DNA from: Pirellulaceae bacterium
GTDB lineage: Bacteria; Planctomycetota; Planctomycetia; Pirellulales; Pirellulaceae
DNA length: 64,000 bases
Direction of reading: 5' to 3'
Assembly: GCA_022448645.1 (NCBI GenBank)
Contig: JAKVBZ010000019.1
Location: forward strand, 5,991-69,990
In this document: one piece after another, positions 27,883 through 36,910 of the stretch
Numbering within the stretch: the stretch's first letter is position 1
Layout: each line of letters opens with the position of its first letter
Made by a program: the position numbers and the translations under genes
Notes under the pieces: model-generated
The model's input: the letters and a program-made list of their open reading frames with translations, nothing else
Told to the model about the DNA's origin: nothing
The model's database searches: none

Positions 27883-30219
27883 ATGGCAAAAGTCGACGTT
27901 TCCAAACGAGATCTTCTGATATCTGCCGTCGTCGCCGTCGCAACGTTTGCTGTCTATGCACAAGTCATTGAATTTAATTTTGTGATTTATGACGACAATG
28001 TCTACGTGTATGAGAATGAACGTGTTCGAGACGGATTGACCACCGAAAGTGTTATTTGGGCTGTCACTTCGATTGAGCAAGCAAACTGGCATCCGGTCAC
28101 CTGGTGGTCGCACATGGTGGACTGCACACTGTTCGGAGTCTCGAACGGTGCAGCTGGTTGGCACCATTTGGTGAATGTGGCGATACATTTGGTGAACTCA
28201 TTGTTGACGTTTTGGTTGATACGTCAAATGTCAGGAACGTCGTGGACCGCCGGTTTCGTCGCTGCCATATTTGCCCTGCATCCACTGCATGTGGAATCCG
28301 TTGCCTGGATCGCAGAACGTAAAGATGTACTTAGTTCTATGTTTTGGCTTCTGAGTATGTTGGCATATTTGTCCTGGGCCGGGAGTGCCGAACAGAGTGG
28401 GGCCAATCTGGTCGACTTGTTCAGTCGGGTCTGGAAACATCGTTGGTATTGGGTGTCTTTCACGTGTCTTGTGCTTGGGCTCATGGCCAAACCCATGCTA
28501 GTTACCGCACCGTTTTTATTGCTACTGCTGGACTATTGGCCTCTGCAGCGTCCTCTCCAAGCTTGGAATAAATATGTGGCTGAAAAGCTTCCCATGTTCG
28601 TCGTCGTAGCATTTTCTTGTGTGATTACGTATTACGCACAAAAACAGGGTGGGGCCGTAAAGTCCGTCGCATTGGATGAGCGGATCGTTAATGTCGTGGT
28701 TTCGTATGCGAGATATTTTGCGAAGTTGTTTTGGCCAGTCGATTTGGCTGTCCTCTACCCCTATCGACAAGGAATGTGGCAGACGCACGACTGGGTGATT
28801 GCCTTGGCACTCCTCATATCCATCAGTGTCGCGATTTGGTGGTGGCAAAAACAACGCGCTCTGACGGTTGGCTGGCTTTGGTTTCTGGGGACACTGGTTC
28901 CCGTGATTGGGTTAGTGCACATCGGCAATCATTCCATAGCAGACCGTTACATGTATGTACCGATGCTGGGTCTGCTGGTCATGCTGGTATTTGGGTTGTG
29001 TGAGGTTATCGCTGTGAGGCCATTCTTAAGGCGGCTCTTCTGTTTTGTCGCTCCGTTGGTGATAGTTGCCTGCGCAACATTAACTTGGTGTCAGATTGGT
29101 CACTGGAAGAACAGTGAAACATTGTTCCGTCAGGCCGTCGAAGTAACCGTAGACAATACGGTGATGCACACCGATTTAGGAGTCGTGCTACAGGGTCAAG
29201 GAAAACTGGACGAAGCGATATCGCATTTTCGTACCGCTAGGAAAATCGACGGGGACGACATCGAGCCGTTTAACAATCTGGGAGTCGCTTTACATGCGGC
29301 GGAGCGACTTTCGGAATCCATTGCTGTGTTTGAAGAGGCTCTGTCCATCCACTCTAATCATCCAGTCATCCTGAAGAATCTCGGGTTGGCGCTGTCCGCT
29401 AACAATCAGCCAAATCTAGCGATCGACGCCTATCGCAAGTGCCTGGAAGCCAATGAAGTCAATGCAGATGTCCATGCCAAGCTGGGCAACGAACTTTTGA
29501 AGGCGGGGCAATTGCAGACGGCGGTTGACCATTTTCGTCGCGCCGTTTTCTACGGTCCCGAGGACGCCACTTATGTGAACATGTTGGGCGCAGGGTTGCA
29601 CCAGATGGGGCAGTTAGAGGAAGCCTTGGCCGCATATCAAAAGGCTGTCATGCTCGATCCTGAATTGTATGATGCTGTGATTAATCTTTCGGAAGTTTTG
29701 GCCGAGACAAAACAGGAATTGGAGGGCATGAAGCTCGTCCGTCAAGCCCTTTCTGCGTCCCCTCACTCGAAGGCCCTTTTACAACAGTTCGCCAGACTAC
29801 AGAGACAACAAGGTGATTTAGAGGGAGCCCTGGCAACTTATCGACAGCTGATTCAAGTGGAACCGGAAAATGTGGACGCTCACAATCAGGCAGGTAACAT
29901 TTTGGCTTCCCAATCGCTGATTGACGAGGCAGTGGTGCACTATCGAGAAGCTGTTCGGTTGCAGCCAGCAGCGTCCCAGCCGAAGTACAATTTGGCTTTG
30001 ATGTTTCACCGAGCGAAACGTCTGAAAGAGGCCATTCAGCTGTACCGGGAGGTCATTCGTTTGGATTCGAATCTTCCGGCTGTCCATAACAACCTGGGAG
30101 TCGCTTTAGAGCAAACCGGAGATCTAGAAGCTGCATTGAGGCAATTCCGTGCAGCGCTCGCCCTTGATCCAGCGCATGCATCGGCTCGGCGCAATCTCCA
30201 ACGGGTCGAATCGCAATGA
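27883..30219 (+). CDS. Multi-pass membrane protein with C-terminal TPR repeats (TMTC-like)
   Basis: 778 residues. The first 400 residues hold about ten membrane helices with family marks: NFVIYDDNVYVYEN, WHPVTWWSHMVDC, HPLHVESVAWIAERKDVLSS and HIGNHSIADRYMYVPMLG. This is the glycosyltransferase-like membrane module seen in eukaryotic TMTC proteins and in many planctomycete homologues. From about residue 425 to the end there are nine or ten 34-residue TPR units (for example DLGVVLQGQGKLDEAISHFR, NNLGVALEQTGDLEAALRQF). Lipid-linked mannosyl transfer is known for TMTCs; for bacterial members the activity is unproven. Single gene, divergent from PhyH. Confidence 0.8.
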   Translation: MAKVDVSKRDLLISAVVAVATFAVYAQVIEFNFVIYDDNVYVYENERVRDGLTTESVIWAVTSIEQANWHPVTWWSHMVDCTLFGVSNGAAGWHHLVNVAIHLVNSLLTFWLIRQMSGTSWTAGFVAAIFALHPLHVESVAWIAERKDVLSSMFWLLSMLAYLSWAGSAEQSGANLVDLFSRVWKHRWYWVSFTCLVLGLMAKPMLVTAPFLLLLLDYWPLQRPLQAWNKYVAEKLPMFVVVAFSCVITYYAQKQGGAVKSVALDERIVNVVVSYARYFAKLFWPVDLAVLYPYRQGMWQTHDWVIALALLISISVAIWWWQKQRALTVGWLWFLGTLVPVIGLVHIGNHSIADRYMYVPMLGLLVMLVFGLCEVIAVRPFLRRLFCFVAPLVIVACATLTWCQIGHWKNSETLFRQAVEVTVDNTVMHTDLGVVLQGQGKLDEAISHFRTARKIDGDDIEPFNNLGVALHAAERLSESIAVFEEALSIHSNHPVILKNLGLALSANNQPNLAIDAYRKCLEANEVNADVHAKLGNELLKAGQLQTAVDHFRRAVFYGPEDATYVNMLGAGLHQMGQLEEALAAYQKAVMLDPELYDAVINLSEVLAETKQELEGMKLVRQALSASPHSKALLQQFARLQRQQGDLEGALATYRQLIQVEPENVDAHNQAGNILASQSLIDEAVVHYREAVRLQPAASQPKYNLALMFHRAKRLKEAIQLYREVIRLDSNLPAVHNNLGVALEQTGDLEAALRQFRAALALDPAHASARRNLQRVESQ

Positions 30220-30275
30220 GCTAACTGAAGGGAAAGAGGTGCAGCGAGTCGCCACAGGTATCCGTCAGAGGCAGC

Positions 30276-30290
30276 CGGGCCTTTGGCCTG
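30276..30290 (+). terminator. Weak terminator-like hairpin between convergent genes
   Basis: CGGGCC, loop TTT, GGCCTG (one G-T pair), followed by TTCTTATCTC. It sits 57 bases past the TPR gene stop and before the convergent PEP-CTERM gene. The stem is short and the T-tract is imperfect. Confidence 0.35.
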
Positions 30291-30351
30291 TTCTTATCTC
30301 ACAGGTCAGGCATCCAAGTTGGATAGCGCAGTCTGTGCCCAGTAATCACTT

Positions 30352-31281
30352 CTAGCGGTGTGGACGAAACGCGGCAAATAGTGCCAATGAGAACCCCAGG
30401 ATGAGCGATGCACCGCTCGGTTCCGGTACCACCTCATAGCCTAAATCCGACAGCGATTGAATCGTAAACCCAGCCAAAAACGTTGGCGTGTCCAACCAAC
30501 CGGTCATTAGTTCATTTCGCATGTCACGTCCCTGTGAGTCGGTGACTCCGGTAAGAATGTCTCCTCCGTTGACTTCGTCCCAGTGGCCGTGCTGTGTACC
30601 GGCTCCACCCCCAAGCTCCACTGGAATATGGGTGGCCGTGGGCTGGTTGAATTCGCTCCGGTAACGGTTCAGTCCGTTCGTTCCTGTGTACTGACCGTTA
30701 TTGTTGTAAAGGTTGTTGACGCCAAAGTCCCACAGGTTGCCAATTCCCAAGACGTGTGCCATTTCGTGCAATACTACATCCGATAGGCTACCGCTGCTTT
30801 CGAGAGCCGGCAGGTCAGCAGTGTCAAACTTCATGATCCCGTTTGTCGAAAGAGTGAAACCGCCTTGGGTCTGCGTCGAAGTAGGCCCAGCTTGTCCTAA
30901 AACATTTCCTGGCCCATCAATGAGTGAAGCTGAGGCATTGATGGTGACCCCGGTCAAAGTGATGCCGGGCTGATATCCATTGATCTTGCTTTCCCAGAAT
31001 TGTTCTGCGGAATTGAAATGGGCGGCCTGGCTCTGTGTCAGCCCTGCCCCGATATTGACATGGATGTCAAAGGCGCTGCCAGCGTCACTTAAGGGACCAT
31101 CGTAGTGGATGGTTCCACCTCCTTCGAACGTGGTATCGCCTGGGCGAGCCCAGATGGTTCTTAAAGGAGGATGCGTGTTTTGCGCACTACCAAGCGTTTG
31201 CAACACGAACCACAGGAAAAAGCTGGCAATTGTCAGCCTGCCGACAGCAAGCTGATTCAACCCATGAATGGTTGATTTCAT
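30352..31281 (-). CDS. Secreted zinc metalloprotease-like protein with PEP-CTERM signal
   Basis: 309 residues. A signal peptide ending near LQTLGSAQ is followed by a beta-rich domain and VVLHEMAHVLGIGNLW, a HExxHxxG zinc site of the metzincin type; the surrounding sequence (NNLYNNNGQYTGTNGLNRY, HGHWDEVNGGDILTG, LMTGW, SLSDLGYEV) resembles bacterial leishmanolysin-like (M8) proteins. The C-terminus VPEPSGASLILGFSLALFA with a basic end is a PEP-CTERM sorting signal. It is expected at the cell surface or in the matrix. Transcribed alone. Confidence 0.85.
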   Translation of the reverse strand: MKSTIHGLNQLAVGRLTIASFFLWFVLQTLGSAQNTHPPLRTIWARPGDTTFEGGGTIHYDGPLSDAGSAFDIHVNIGAGLTQSQAAHFNSAEQFWESKINGYQPGITLTGVTINASASLIDGPGNVLGQAGPTSTQTQGGFTLSTNGIMKFDTADLPALESSGSLSDVVLHEMAHVLGIGNLWDFGVNNLYNNNGQYTGTNGLNRYRSEFNQPTATHIPVELGGGAGTQHGHWDEVNGGDILTGVTDSQGRDMRNELMTGWLDTPTFLAGFTIQSLSDLGYEVVPEPSGASLILGFSLALFAAFRPHR

Positions 31282-31349
31282 TCGGGAACCCTTGTCTAGG
31301 TCACACGTGTCATTTCATTTCGGTTGGTGCTGCTTCACGAATGACCAGT

Positions 31350-31377
31350 TGTCAGATCGAAACTGTCAGATCGAAAC
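31350..31377. repeat. Tandem repeat, two copies of 14 bases
   Basis: TGTCAGATCGAAAC occurs twice without a spacer, 69 bases upstream of the PEP-CTERM gene start (on its promoter side). It could be a pair of regulator sites or a replication-slippage product. Confidence 0.6.
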
Positions 31378-31817
31378 AAACAACAAGTGAGCGTTGGTAG
31401 CACCCGCTCGCCGACAATCCCCATTGGCGACAAGCAAAAATTCAGTCGATGTCCACAAATGTAAAAAGCGTTGACCTACATTGGCGTACTCTCAAGAAAC
31501 TTCCCAGAAATGAAATAATGACCGGTTTTCGAAATAAAAAACCCTGTCAGAAAAACCACTTGCCAGCCACCTTCTACGGTGAACTGCACAGAACGGTTAT
31601 TTTGACAGGGCTCTAACGAGCAGCTTTCAGCAGCTGTCCTTGAACTAGATCGTACTGGTTCTACTGAGGGTCACGAGTCTCGGCAGTGAAAGGTGTAAAA
31701 AAACTACTCCTAAATTCATAATAGTAAGAGCTGTGGTTGTGTCAAGCGTTGGATGTTCCGACGGCGGTGGAGTTATAACGGTCATCATAGTTCTGTGGAG
31801 CTCTGGAGTGCGGCCGA

Positions 31818-31846
31818 GGAGACGGAAGTCTCCATGGAGATTTTTT
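31818..31846 (+). terminator. Terminator-like hairpin with six T
   Basis: GGAGAC (31818-31823), loop GGAA, GTCTCC (31828-31833). The second arm also overlaps the palindrome TCTCCATGGAGA (31829-31840), which is directly followed by TTTTTT (31841-31846). On the plus strand there is no gene to terminate, so its role is unclear. Confidence 0.3.
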
Positions 31847-31886
31847 AAGGAGGGAAATGAGCGCTTGGCAGTCATTTTCCTGTTCT

Positions 31887-34508
31887 TCAGGTCCGGGTGC
31901 GATGAGCTAACTGTTTTTGCCACTGGTGGAGTAATTGCTGGGCGTCTAGAGGAGTCAGGTTGTTCAGGTCCTGTTGGGCGATTTCGTCCAGGATGGGGTG
32001 ATCAGCAAATCCAAACAAACTTAACTGCAAGCCACCTTCTTGTTTGGTCCCTCGAGCGATCTTCGGTTGGCCGTGGCTATCCAAGTGTTCCGCTTCTAAT
32101 TCTGCGAGAATATCTTTGGCTCGCTCGTTCACTTCCCGAGGGACACCGGCCAAACGGGCTACGTGAATACCGTAGCTTTTGTCCGCGGCCCCAGGCACGA
32201 TTTTATGTAGAAAAACGATTTTGTCTTCCCACTCTTTGACGGTGACGTTGAAGTTCTTGGCGGAGGGTAAGGACCGTTCCAAATCCGCCAACTCATGATA
32301 GTGAGTGGCGAACATCGTTCGGCAACCGATGTGATCGTGGATGTACTCAATGATGGCCCATGCCAACGACACGCCGTCATAGGTACTGGTTCCCCGACCG
32401 ATCTCGTCCAAGACGACCAGACTGCGATGAGTGGCCGTATTGAGAATGCGAGCGGTTTCGGTCATTTCGACCATAAACGTGCTTTGTCCTCGACTCAGCT
32501 CGTCGCTTGCTCCGACACGCGCAAAAACGCGGTCGGCAATGCCCAAACTGGCTTTATGAGCCGGAACGAAACTTCCCATCTGAGCCATAATCGTCAACAG
32601 GGCTGCTTGACGGATGTACGTGCTTTTTCCGGCCATGTTGGGTCCGGTGATAATTTGAATGCTTTCACCATCTTCCAGCACGATATCATTGGGGACAAAT
32701 GTACCTTGAGGTTCCAACACGTCCAGAACTGGATGTCGACTGTCGACGATATGGGTAGTGCTTTCTTCGACAAACACCGGCCGGCAATAATTTCGTTTGC
32801 GTGCGAGTTCTGCGAGGCTCACCAGGCAGTCGACTGTGGCCAAGACCATTGCTGTGGACTGTAGCCGTCTAGCTGCTGCGGCTACCGTATCTCGAAGCTC
32901 GACGAATAATTCGTACTCAAGATCGGTCGCCTGCTCATCCGCCACGAGCACCTTTTCTTCGTATTCTTTCAGTTCAGGCGTGACGTACCGTTCGGCATTC
33001 TTCAATGTTTGCTTACGGATGTAGTGTTCAGGCACTTTGTCCCGTTGAGCATTCGACACCTCAATGTAATACCCAAACACGCGGTTGAAGCCGACCTTCA
33101 AGTTAGGAATGCCGGCCGAGGCCACTTGATCCGCCTGGTACCGAAGGATCCACTGTTTGCCACCTGCCGCGAGTTCTCGTAACCGGTCAAGTTCCTCGTT
33201 GTATCCAGGCCGAATGATTCCACCTTCGCGCGCCGAAAGCGGGCATTCCTCTTCAATCGCAGCTCGAAGTTTGTCCCGTACTTCCGCACACAGGTCCAAA
33301 TCTGCATCCAACCGTTGAAGTAGCGGGACGTCCTGCTCGGACAATTTTTCTTTGATACGAGGAAGTTGAGCTAAGGTTCGCCCGACAGAGTTAACGTCAC
33401 GAGGGCTGGCGCGTCCAGTCGTCACACGGGCAACGAGTCGTTCCAGGTCAAAAATACCACGTAACTGATTGGCTAACTCACTTGCCAAAGACGTCTTGTC
33501 GTGGAACCACTGGACTGCATCGAGACGATCTTCGATGTGTGTCGCGTCGGTCAGAGGAGTTCCCAACCAGTTTGCGATCAATCGTGAACCCATCGGTGTA
33601 ACGGTGCGATCGAGGACAGATAGCAATGATCCCTTGCGGGCCCCTTCCCGAATCGTTCTGGTGAGCTCGAGACTTCGGCGAGTTGCCTGGTCGATTTCCA
33701 GTTGGTTGCCGGTACGGTAAGGAGTCAGGCGGTCGATGTGAGCCAGTGATGCCTTTTGAGTCTCCTGTAGGTACTCGATAACCGCGCCAGCAGCTTGAAC
33801 AGCCAAGCTGTCGGAATCGTCGATCCCCATTCCGTCTAGTCCTGCTGTTTCAAATTGCTGTGACAGCGTTTTTTCTGCCGAAGCCAATCCGAAGCACCAC
33901 GCAGGACGTTCTGTTACCATGATGGATTCGTCCATCATGCCCGATGAAAAACAGTCCGATAGGCCGTCCGGAAGTAAGCATTCGGAGGGCCCGATACGCG
34001 CCAGTTCGTCAGCCAGTCGGTCTCGGCGAAACACAGCGGCATAAAAACGCCCCGTGGATAACTCTACCCAAGCCACACCAAGTTCGTCCGATTCTCCGTC
34101 AGGCGATGGAAATAACGAAGCGAGAAAGTTGCTTTCACGAGGATCCAGCAGAGCATCGTCGGTGACAGTACCCGGAGACACCACACGAGTTACCTCGCGT
34201 TTTACCAAGCCTTTGGCTTGACGAGGATCTTCTACCTGCTCACATACTGCAGCTCGCAATCCTGACTGGATGATTTTGGCAAGGTAACCGTCCAATTGAT
34301 GGTGAGGAAATCCCGCCATTGGGATTGGATTGTTTGTTTTATCCCGGCTTGTCAGCGTTAGTCCCAGAACCTCCGCCGCAATTTTTGCATCATCGAAGAA
34401 CAGTTCGTAAAAGTCACCCATGCGAAACAACAGCAAAGCATCACCGCAGGCCGCTTTGGCGTCCTGATACTGTTTCATCATCGGCGTTGTTGCGCTAGAA
34501 GAAGCCAT
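31887..34508 (-). CDS. mutS: DNA mismatch repair protein MutS
   Basis: 873 residues from the ATG at 34508; the frame is open to 34631 but the first 41 codons lack protein character and MASSSATTPMMKQYQ is the usual opening. The mismatch-binding domain has RMGDFYELFFDDAK (Phe-x-Glu), the lever/clamp region follows, and the ATPase has ITGPNMAGKSTYIRQ (Walker A), STFMVEMTETARIL, LVVLDEIGRGTSTYDG (Walker B) and ATHYHELADLE. The helix-turn-helix dimer region and C-terminus are present. Length and order match MutS1. No mutL is in the window. Confidence 0.97.
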   Translation of the reverse strand: MASSSATTPMMKQYQDAKAACGDALLLFRMGDFYELFFDDAKIAAEVLGLTLTSRDKTNNPIPMAGFPHHQLDGYLAKIIQSGLRAAVCEQVEDPRQAKGLVKREVTRVVSPGTVTDDALLDPRESNFLASLFPSPDGESDELGVAWVELSTGRFYAAVFRRDRLADELARIGPSECLLPDGLSDCFSSGMMDESIMVTERPAWCFGLASAEKTLSQQFETAGLDGMGIDDSDSLAVQAAGAVIEYLQETQKASLAHIDRLTPYRTGNQLEIDQATRRSLELTRTIREGARKGSLLSVLDRTVTPMGSRLIANWLGTPLTDATHIEDRLDAVQWFHDKTSLASELANQLRGIFDLERLVARVTTGRASPRDVNSVGRTLAQLPRIKEKLSEQDVPLLQRLDADLDLCAEVRDKLRAAIEEECPLSAREGGIIRPGYNEELDRLRELAAGGKQWILRYQADQVASAGIPNLKVGFNRVFGYYIEVSNAQRDKVPEHYIRKQTLKNAERYVTPELKEYEEKVLVADEQATDLEYELFVELRDTVAAAARRLQSTAMVLATVDCLVSLAELARKRNYCRPVFVEESTTHIVDSRHPVLDVLEPQGTFVPNDIVLEDGESIQIITGPNMAGKSTYIRQAALLTIMAQMGSFVPAHKASLGIADRVFARVGASDELSRGQSTFMVEMTETARILNTATHRSLVVLDEIGRGTSTYDGVSLAWAIIEYIHDHIGCRTMFATHYHELADLERSLPSAKNFNVTVKEWEDKIVFLHKIVPGAADKSYGIHVARLAGVPREVNERAKDILAELEAEHLDSHGQPKIARGTKQEGGLQLSLFGFADHPILDEIAQQDLNNLTPLDAQQLLHQWQKQLAHRTRT

Positions 34509-34636
34509 AGCCCGCCATCGTATCAGCGGGCAAATCCAACGAACAGCGGGCTTGGAGTGGCACCCTCGGCTATTGGGGTTGAGAATCGACTTAAAGAGAC
34601 CACCACCGTGTGATCTCTTTGTCGTCCCCATCTTGC

Positions 34637-35797
34637 CTAATCGTCAGGATCACGTATGACCGGTTCCATGGACTTCGTATTGCGTTCCAACGCAAGTACG
34701 ATGGTTTGCTGTTGCAGTCCATCAGAACTGTCCGACACTACAGGGATAACCTGTCGGCGGTTGGGCAATTGCATGCGGACGGTAAACGTACCGTCCGGCC
34801 GTAGTGTCACAGGATCGCCACTTAGCGTGACGTAGGCATCGGGGTTCGTTACCCCATAGACGATCAATTCACAATCGACTTCGAACTTAAACTCGCCTTC
34901 GTTCCGCAGCAGGCGTTCGGCACCAGCACCATAACGTGTGACGACTGGAGACCCCATAGGGCGACGGAGGCGTTCTTCCAGGATTTCTCGCACTTCCATT
35001 CCCTTGCCATTTTTGTCACTTCCGCCACTCCGAGCGAAAATCTTTTCGCAGTCGGCGGCAACACCGGTCCAGTTTTCATCTACTGCGTCATTACCACCTG
35101 GAGTCGGTGTGGAAACCACGTTACTACGCGCCACGGCATAAAACCGGCCATCGGTTCCACGGTACCCGATTTCGACGCGATAGGTGCCGGGTGGATTTTT
35201 AAGGTCGATATACCAGTGGTTAACTCCACTATGGACTTCGATTTCACGGTCAATGGTCTCTGCCATGTTCGACGCAGCGGCGTCGTCGACCGTTAACAAC
35301 CGTAGAATAGGTGACGCTCCGTGCCAAAATTCGGCCAAAGCCGCCCGTGCTCGTTGAACGCTCGCGGGAGTAATCTGCCAGAATACATGAAGCCAAAACG
35401 GATCACGGACCATCAGGATCAGTTTGTCTTCCGTGATATACTGACGGTCCTTGTTTTTCGGAGCACTTGCCGGTGGTTGTGCTAAGTCCCTTAACCGCTC
35501 TTCGGCGTCGATGACTTGCTGGACCCGACGATTGCGTGTTTTGACGGTCCTCTTTCCATTGGGACCGGCTTGCCCCTTACGGTTTGCCGAGGTGGTTCTC
35601 TGGCGCCCTGCAGTGTGTGCACCGCCGTTAGCCGAACTGCGGGTGCTCTGTTTACTGGCTCTAGCCAAAGCCCGTACCAATTCGTCTTTTCGCATCGCGT
35701 GCCATCCGCGGATGCCCTGTTTCTTGGCTAGTTGTGCCAGATCTTTGTAAGTGTATTCCTTAAGTGAAGTTGCCGTAATCAATGCACTACCTCTCAT
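34637..35797 (-). CDS. DUF4912 protein with N-terminal Rho-N/SAP-like domain
   Basis: 386 residues. Residues 10-50 (LKEYTYKDLAQLAKKQGIRG then MRKDELVRALAR) match the Rho termination factor N-terminal fold. A basic low-complexity linker (about 50-115) leads to DUF4912 (about 120-330) with DKLILMVRDPFWLHVFWQ and GTYRVEIGYRGTDGRFYAVARS. The function of this family is unknown; DNA or RNA binding by the N-terminus is inferred. The ATG at 35797 is given; a TTG six codons in (ITATSLKEY) has AGAGGT at a better distance. It lies upstream of mutS on the same strand with a 128-base gap. Confidence 0.75.
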   Translation of the reverse strand: MRGSALITATSLKEYTYKDLAQLAKKQGIRGWHAMRKDELVRALARASKQSTRSSANGGAHTAGRQRTTSANRKGQAGPNGKRTVKTRNRRVQQVIDAEERLRDLAQPPASAPKNKDRQYITEDKLILMVRDPFWLHVFWQITPASVQRARAALAEFWHGASPILRLLTVDDAAASNMAETIDREIEVHSGVNHWYIDLKNPPGTYRVEIGYRGTDGRFYAVARSNVVSTPTPGGNDAVDENWTGVAADCEKIFARSGGSDKNGKGMEVREILEERLRRPMGSPVVTRYGAGAERLLRNEGEFKFEVDCELIVYGVTNPDAYVTLSGDPVTLRPDGTFTVRMQLPNRRQVIPVVSDSSDGLQQQTIVLALERNTKSMEPVIRDPDD

Positions 35798-36495
35798 TCG
35801 CGATTCAATGACCTGCGCACAGGTTGAACGATTTACGTTATGTCGATCGTCCGTGAGTCAGTTGCACCAAAGTGCAATTCCTAGCCTCAACAGATGGACC
35901 TCCGTCGACGACGTGCCTCATATTGGCTGGCACGTCATTTTGACTAACGTGGGTCCTAGTTGGTGTGGGGCGATGTGCCGCGTTGCCTGGTCAAGCAAAA
36001 GATGGGGGGAATGTCATAGAGGATAATGATCTCGACCTCTATGCTTGTCTGGCCTCAGTAACCCCTGTTCCGTCTGATTCAACTGATTGCAACGAGCACA
36101 CCGTCTACACTGAGTCTAATTAGGAAAGCAAAAAAATTCAATATTTTGACTATAACGTTTAATGGTGGCCAGGGATGTGTGTTTGTTGCAAGTCTTTATA
36201 TAGATACGGGTAAGGTCTTTTTATGGCCCATCGGCACGGTGCTTGATCTCGTACTTTGCGACCGCTGTTTGGCGATGGCTGTCCTCTCATTTTTTGGTCT
36301 CTAGCCTCTGAGACGGACGTTTGTCTGATATTTTCCAGTCCATCTTCGACTCGTCTGAATTGGTTGGTCAAAAATTTTTGCCGGTCTCAGATTCCGTAGC
36401 TGAATAACTTGGGAATGGTCCGAAATCTTGAAGTTCCACACTCGGTTCTTCTTTTCTGAAATATCAGTCTTCGCATAGAAGAGTAGGAGAACTTT
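35798..36495. other. Long AT-rich intergenic region before the ATP synthase genes
   Basis: 698 bases with no supported gene. It separates the divergent DUF4912 gene from the ATP synthase operon and should contain both promoters. The sequence becomes AT-rich after about 36120, but no -35/-10 pair was convincing by eye. Confidence 0.4.
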
Positions 36496-36576
36496 GTGGC
36501 AGGAATTTTGAAAACCATCCGAGTCCTCTTAAAAGTCTCAGGCAGATTTATTTCACTCCGCGCGTCGACTTTGTGA
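36496..36576 (+). CDS. Possible 26-residue basic peptide
   Basis: GTG start with AGGAG six bases upstream (36485-36489). The product (MAGILKTIRVLLKVSG, then RFISLRASTL) is hydrophobic with five spaced Lys/Arg, so it could be an amphipathic helix. Its stop codon lies in the loop edge of the hairpin at 36567-36592. It precedes the ATP synthase operon and could be a leader peptide. The evidence is a ribosome site and composition only. Confidence 0.3.
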   Translation: MAGILKTIRVLLKVSGRFISLRASTL

Positions 36577-36592
36577 AAAAAAACACGAAGTC
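36567..36592 (+). terminator. Hairpin with T-rich tail upstream of the ATP synthase operon
   Basis: GACTTTGTG (36567-36575), loop of eight A, CACGAAGTC (36584-36592): nine pairs with one G-T. It is followed by AGTCTTTCTTTC. This resembles a rho-independent terminator or attenuator and overlaps the end of the small frame just upstream. Confidence 0.45.
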
Positions 36593-36910
36593 AGTCTTTC
36601 TTTCGGTTGACCGGCGTTTCTGGTTCGATTACATTGGCTGGCTTTGATAGCTCGGCGATGGACAGTTGGGCGTTTTTTCAATGTGCCAACCGCATCTTTC
36701 CGTAGGTTTGTGGCATGCTTGGCCATCCGTGCAAGGGTGTTAATTTTGACCCCAGGTAGGGCGGATTACGAGGAAAGCAGCGACCACGCAGACGGCGTTG
36801 GTGATCAAGAGGGTGGCAACTTTCAGACAAGTGGTACTCCTCCACAGGATGAAGTTTGTGGGGGAGAAGGTCAGCGTGAAAAGGAAGCTCGTGAGGAGTT
36901 TCAAAATCAC

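Larger units (their letters stand above)
31282..31886. other. Intergenic region with several repeats and hairpins
   Basis: 605 bases between the PEP-CTERM start and the mutS stop. Contents: a 2 x 14-base tandem repeat (31350-31377), a distant inverted repeat CCCTGTCA / TGACAGGG (31542-31549 and 31603-31610), and GGAGAC-GGAA-GTCTCC (31818-31833) followed by TGGAGA and six T. A GGAGG three bases before an ATG at 31857 opens only a 17-codon frame. No gene is supported. Confidence 0.45.

Noticed and set aside
31857..31910. 17-codon frame behind GGAGG
   Set aside because: Spacing of three bases is too short for good initiation and the product is tiny.
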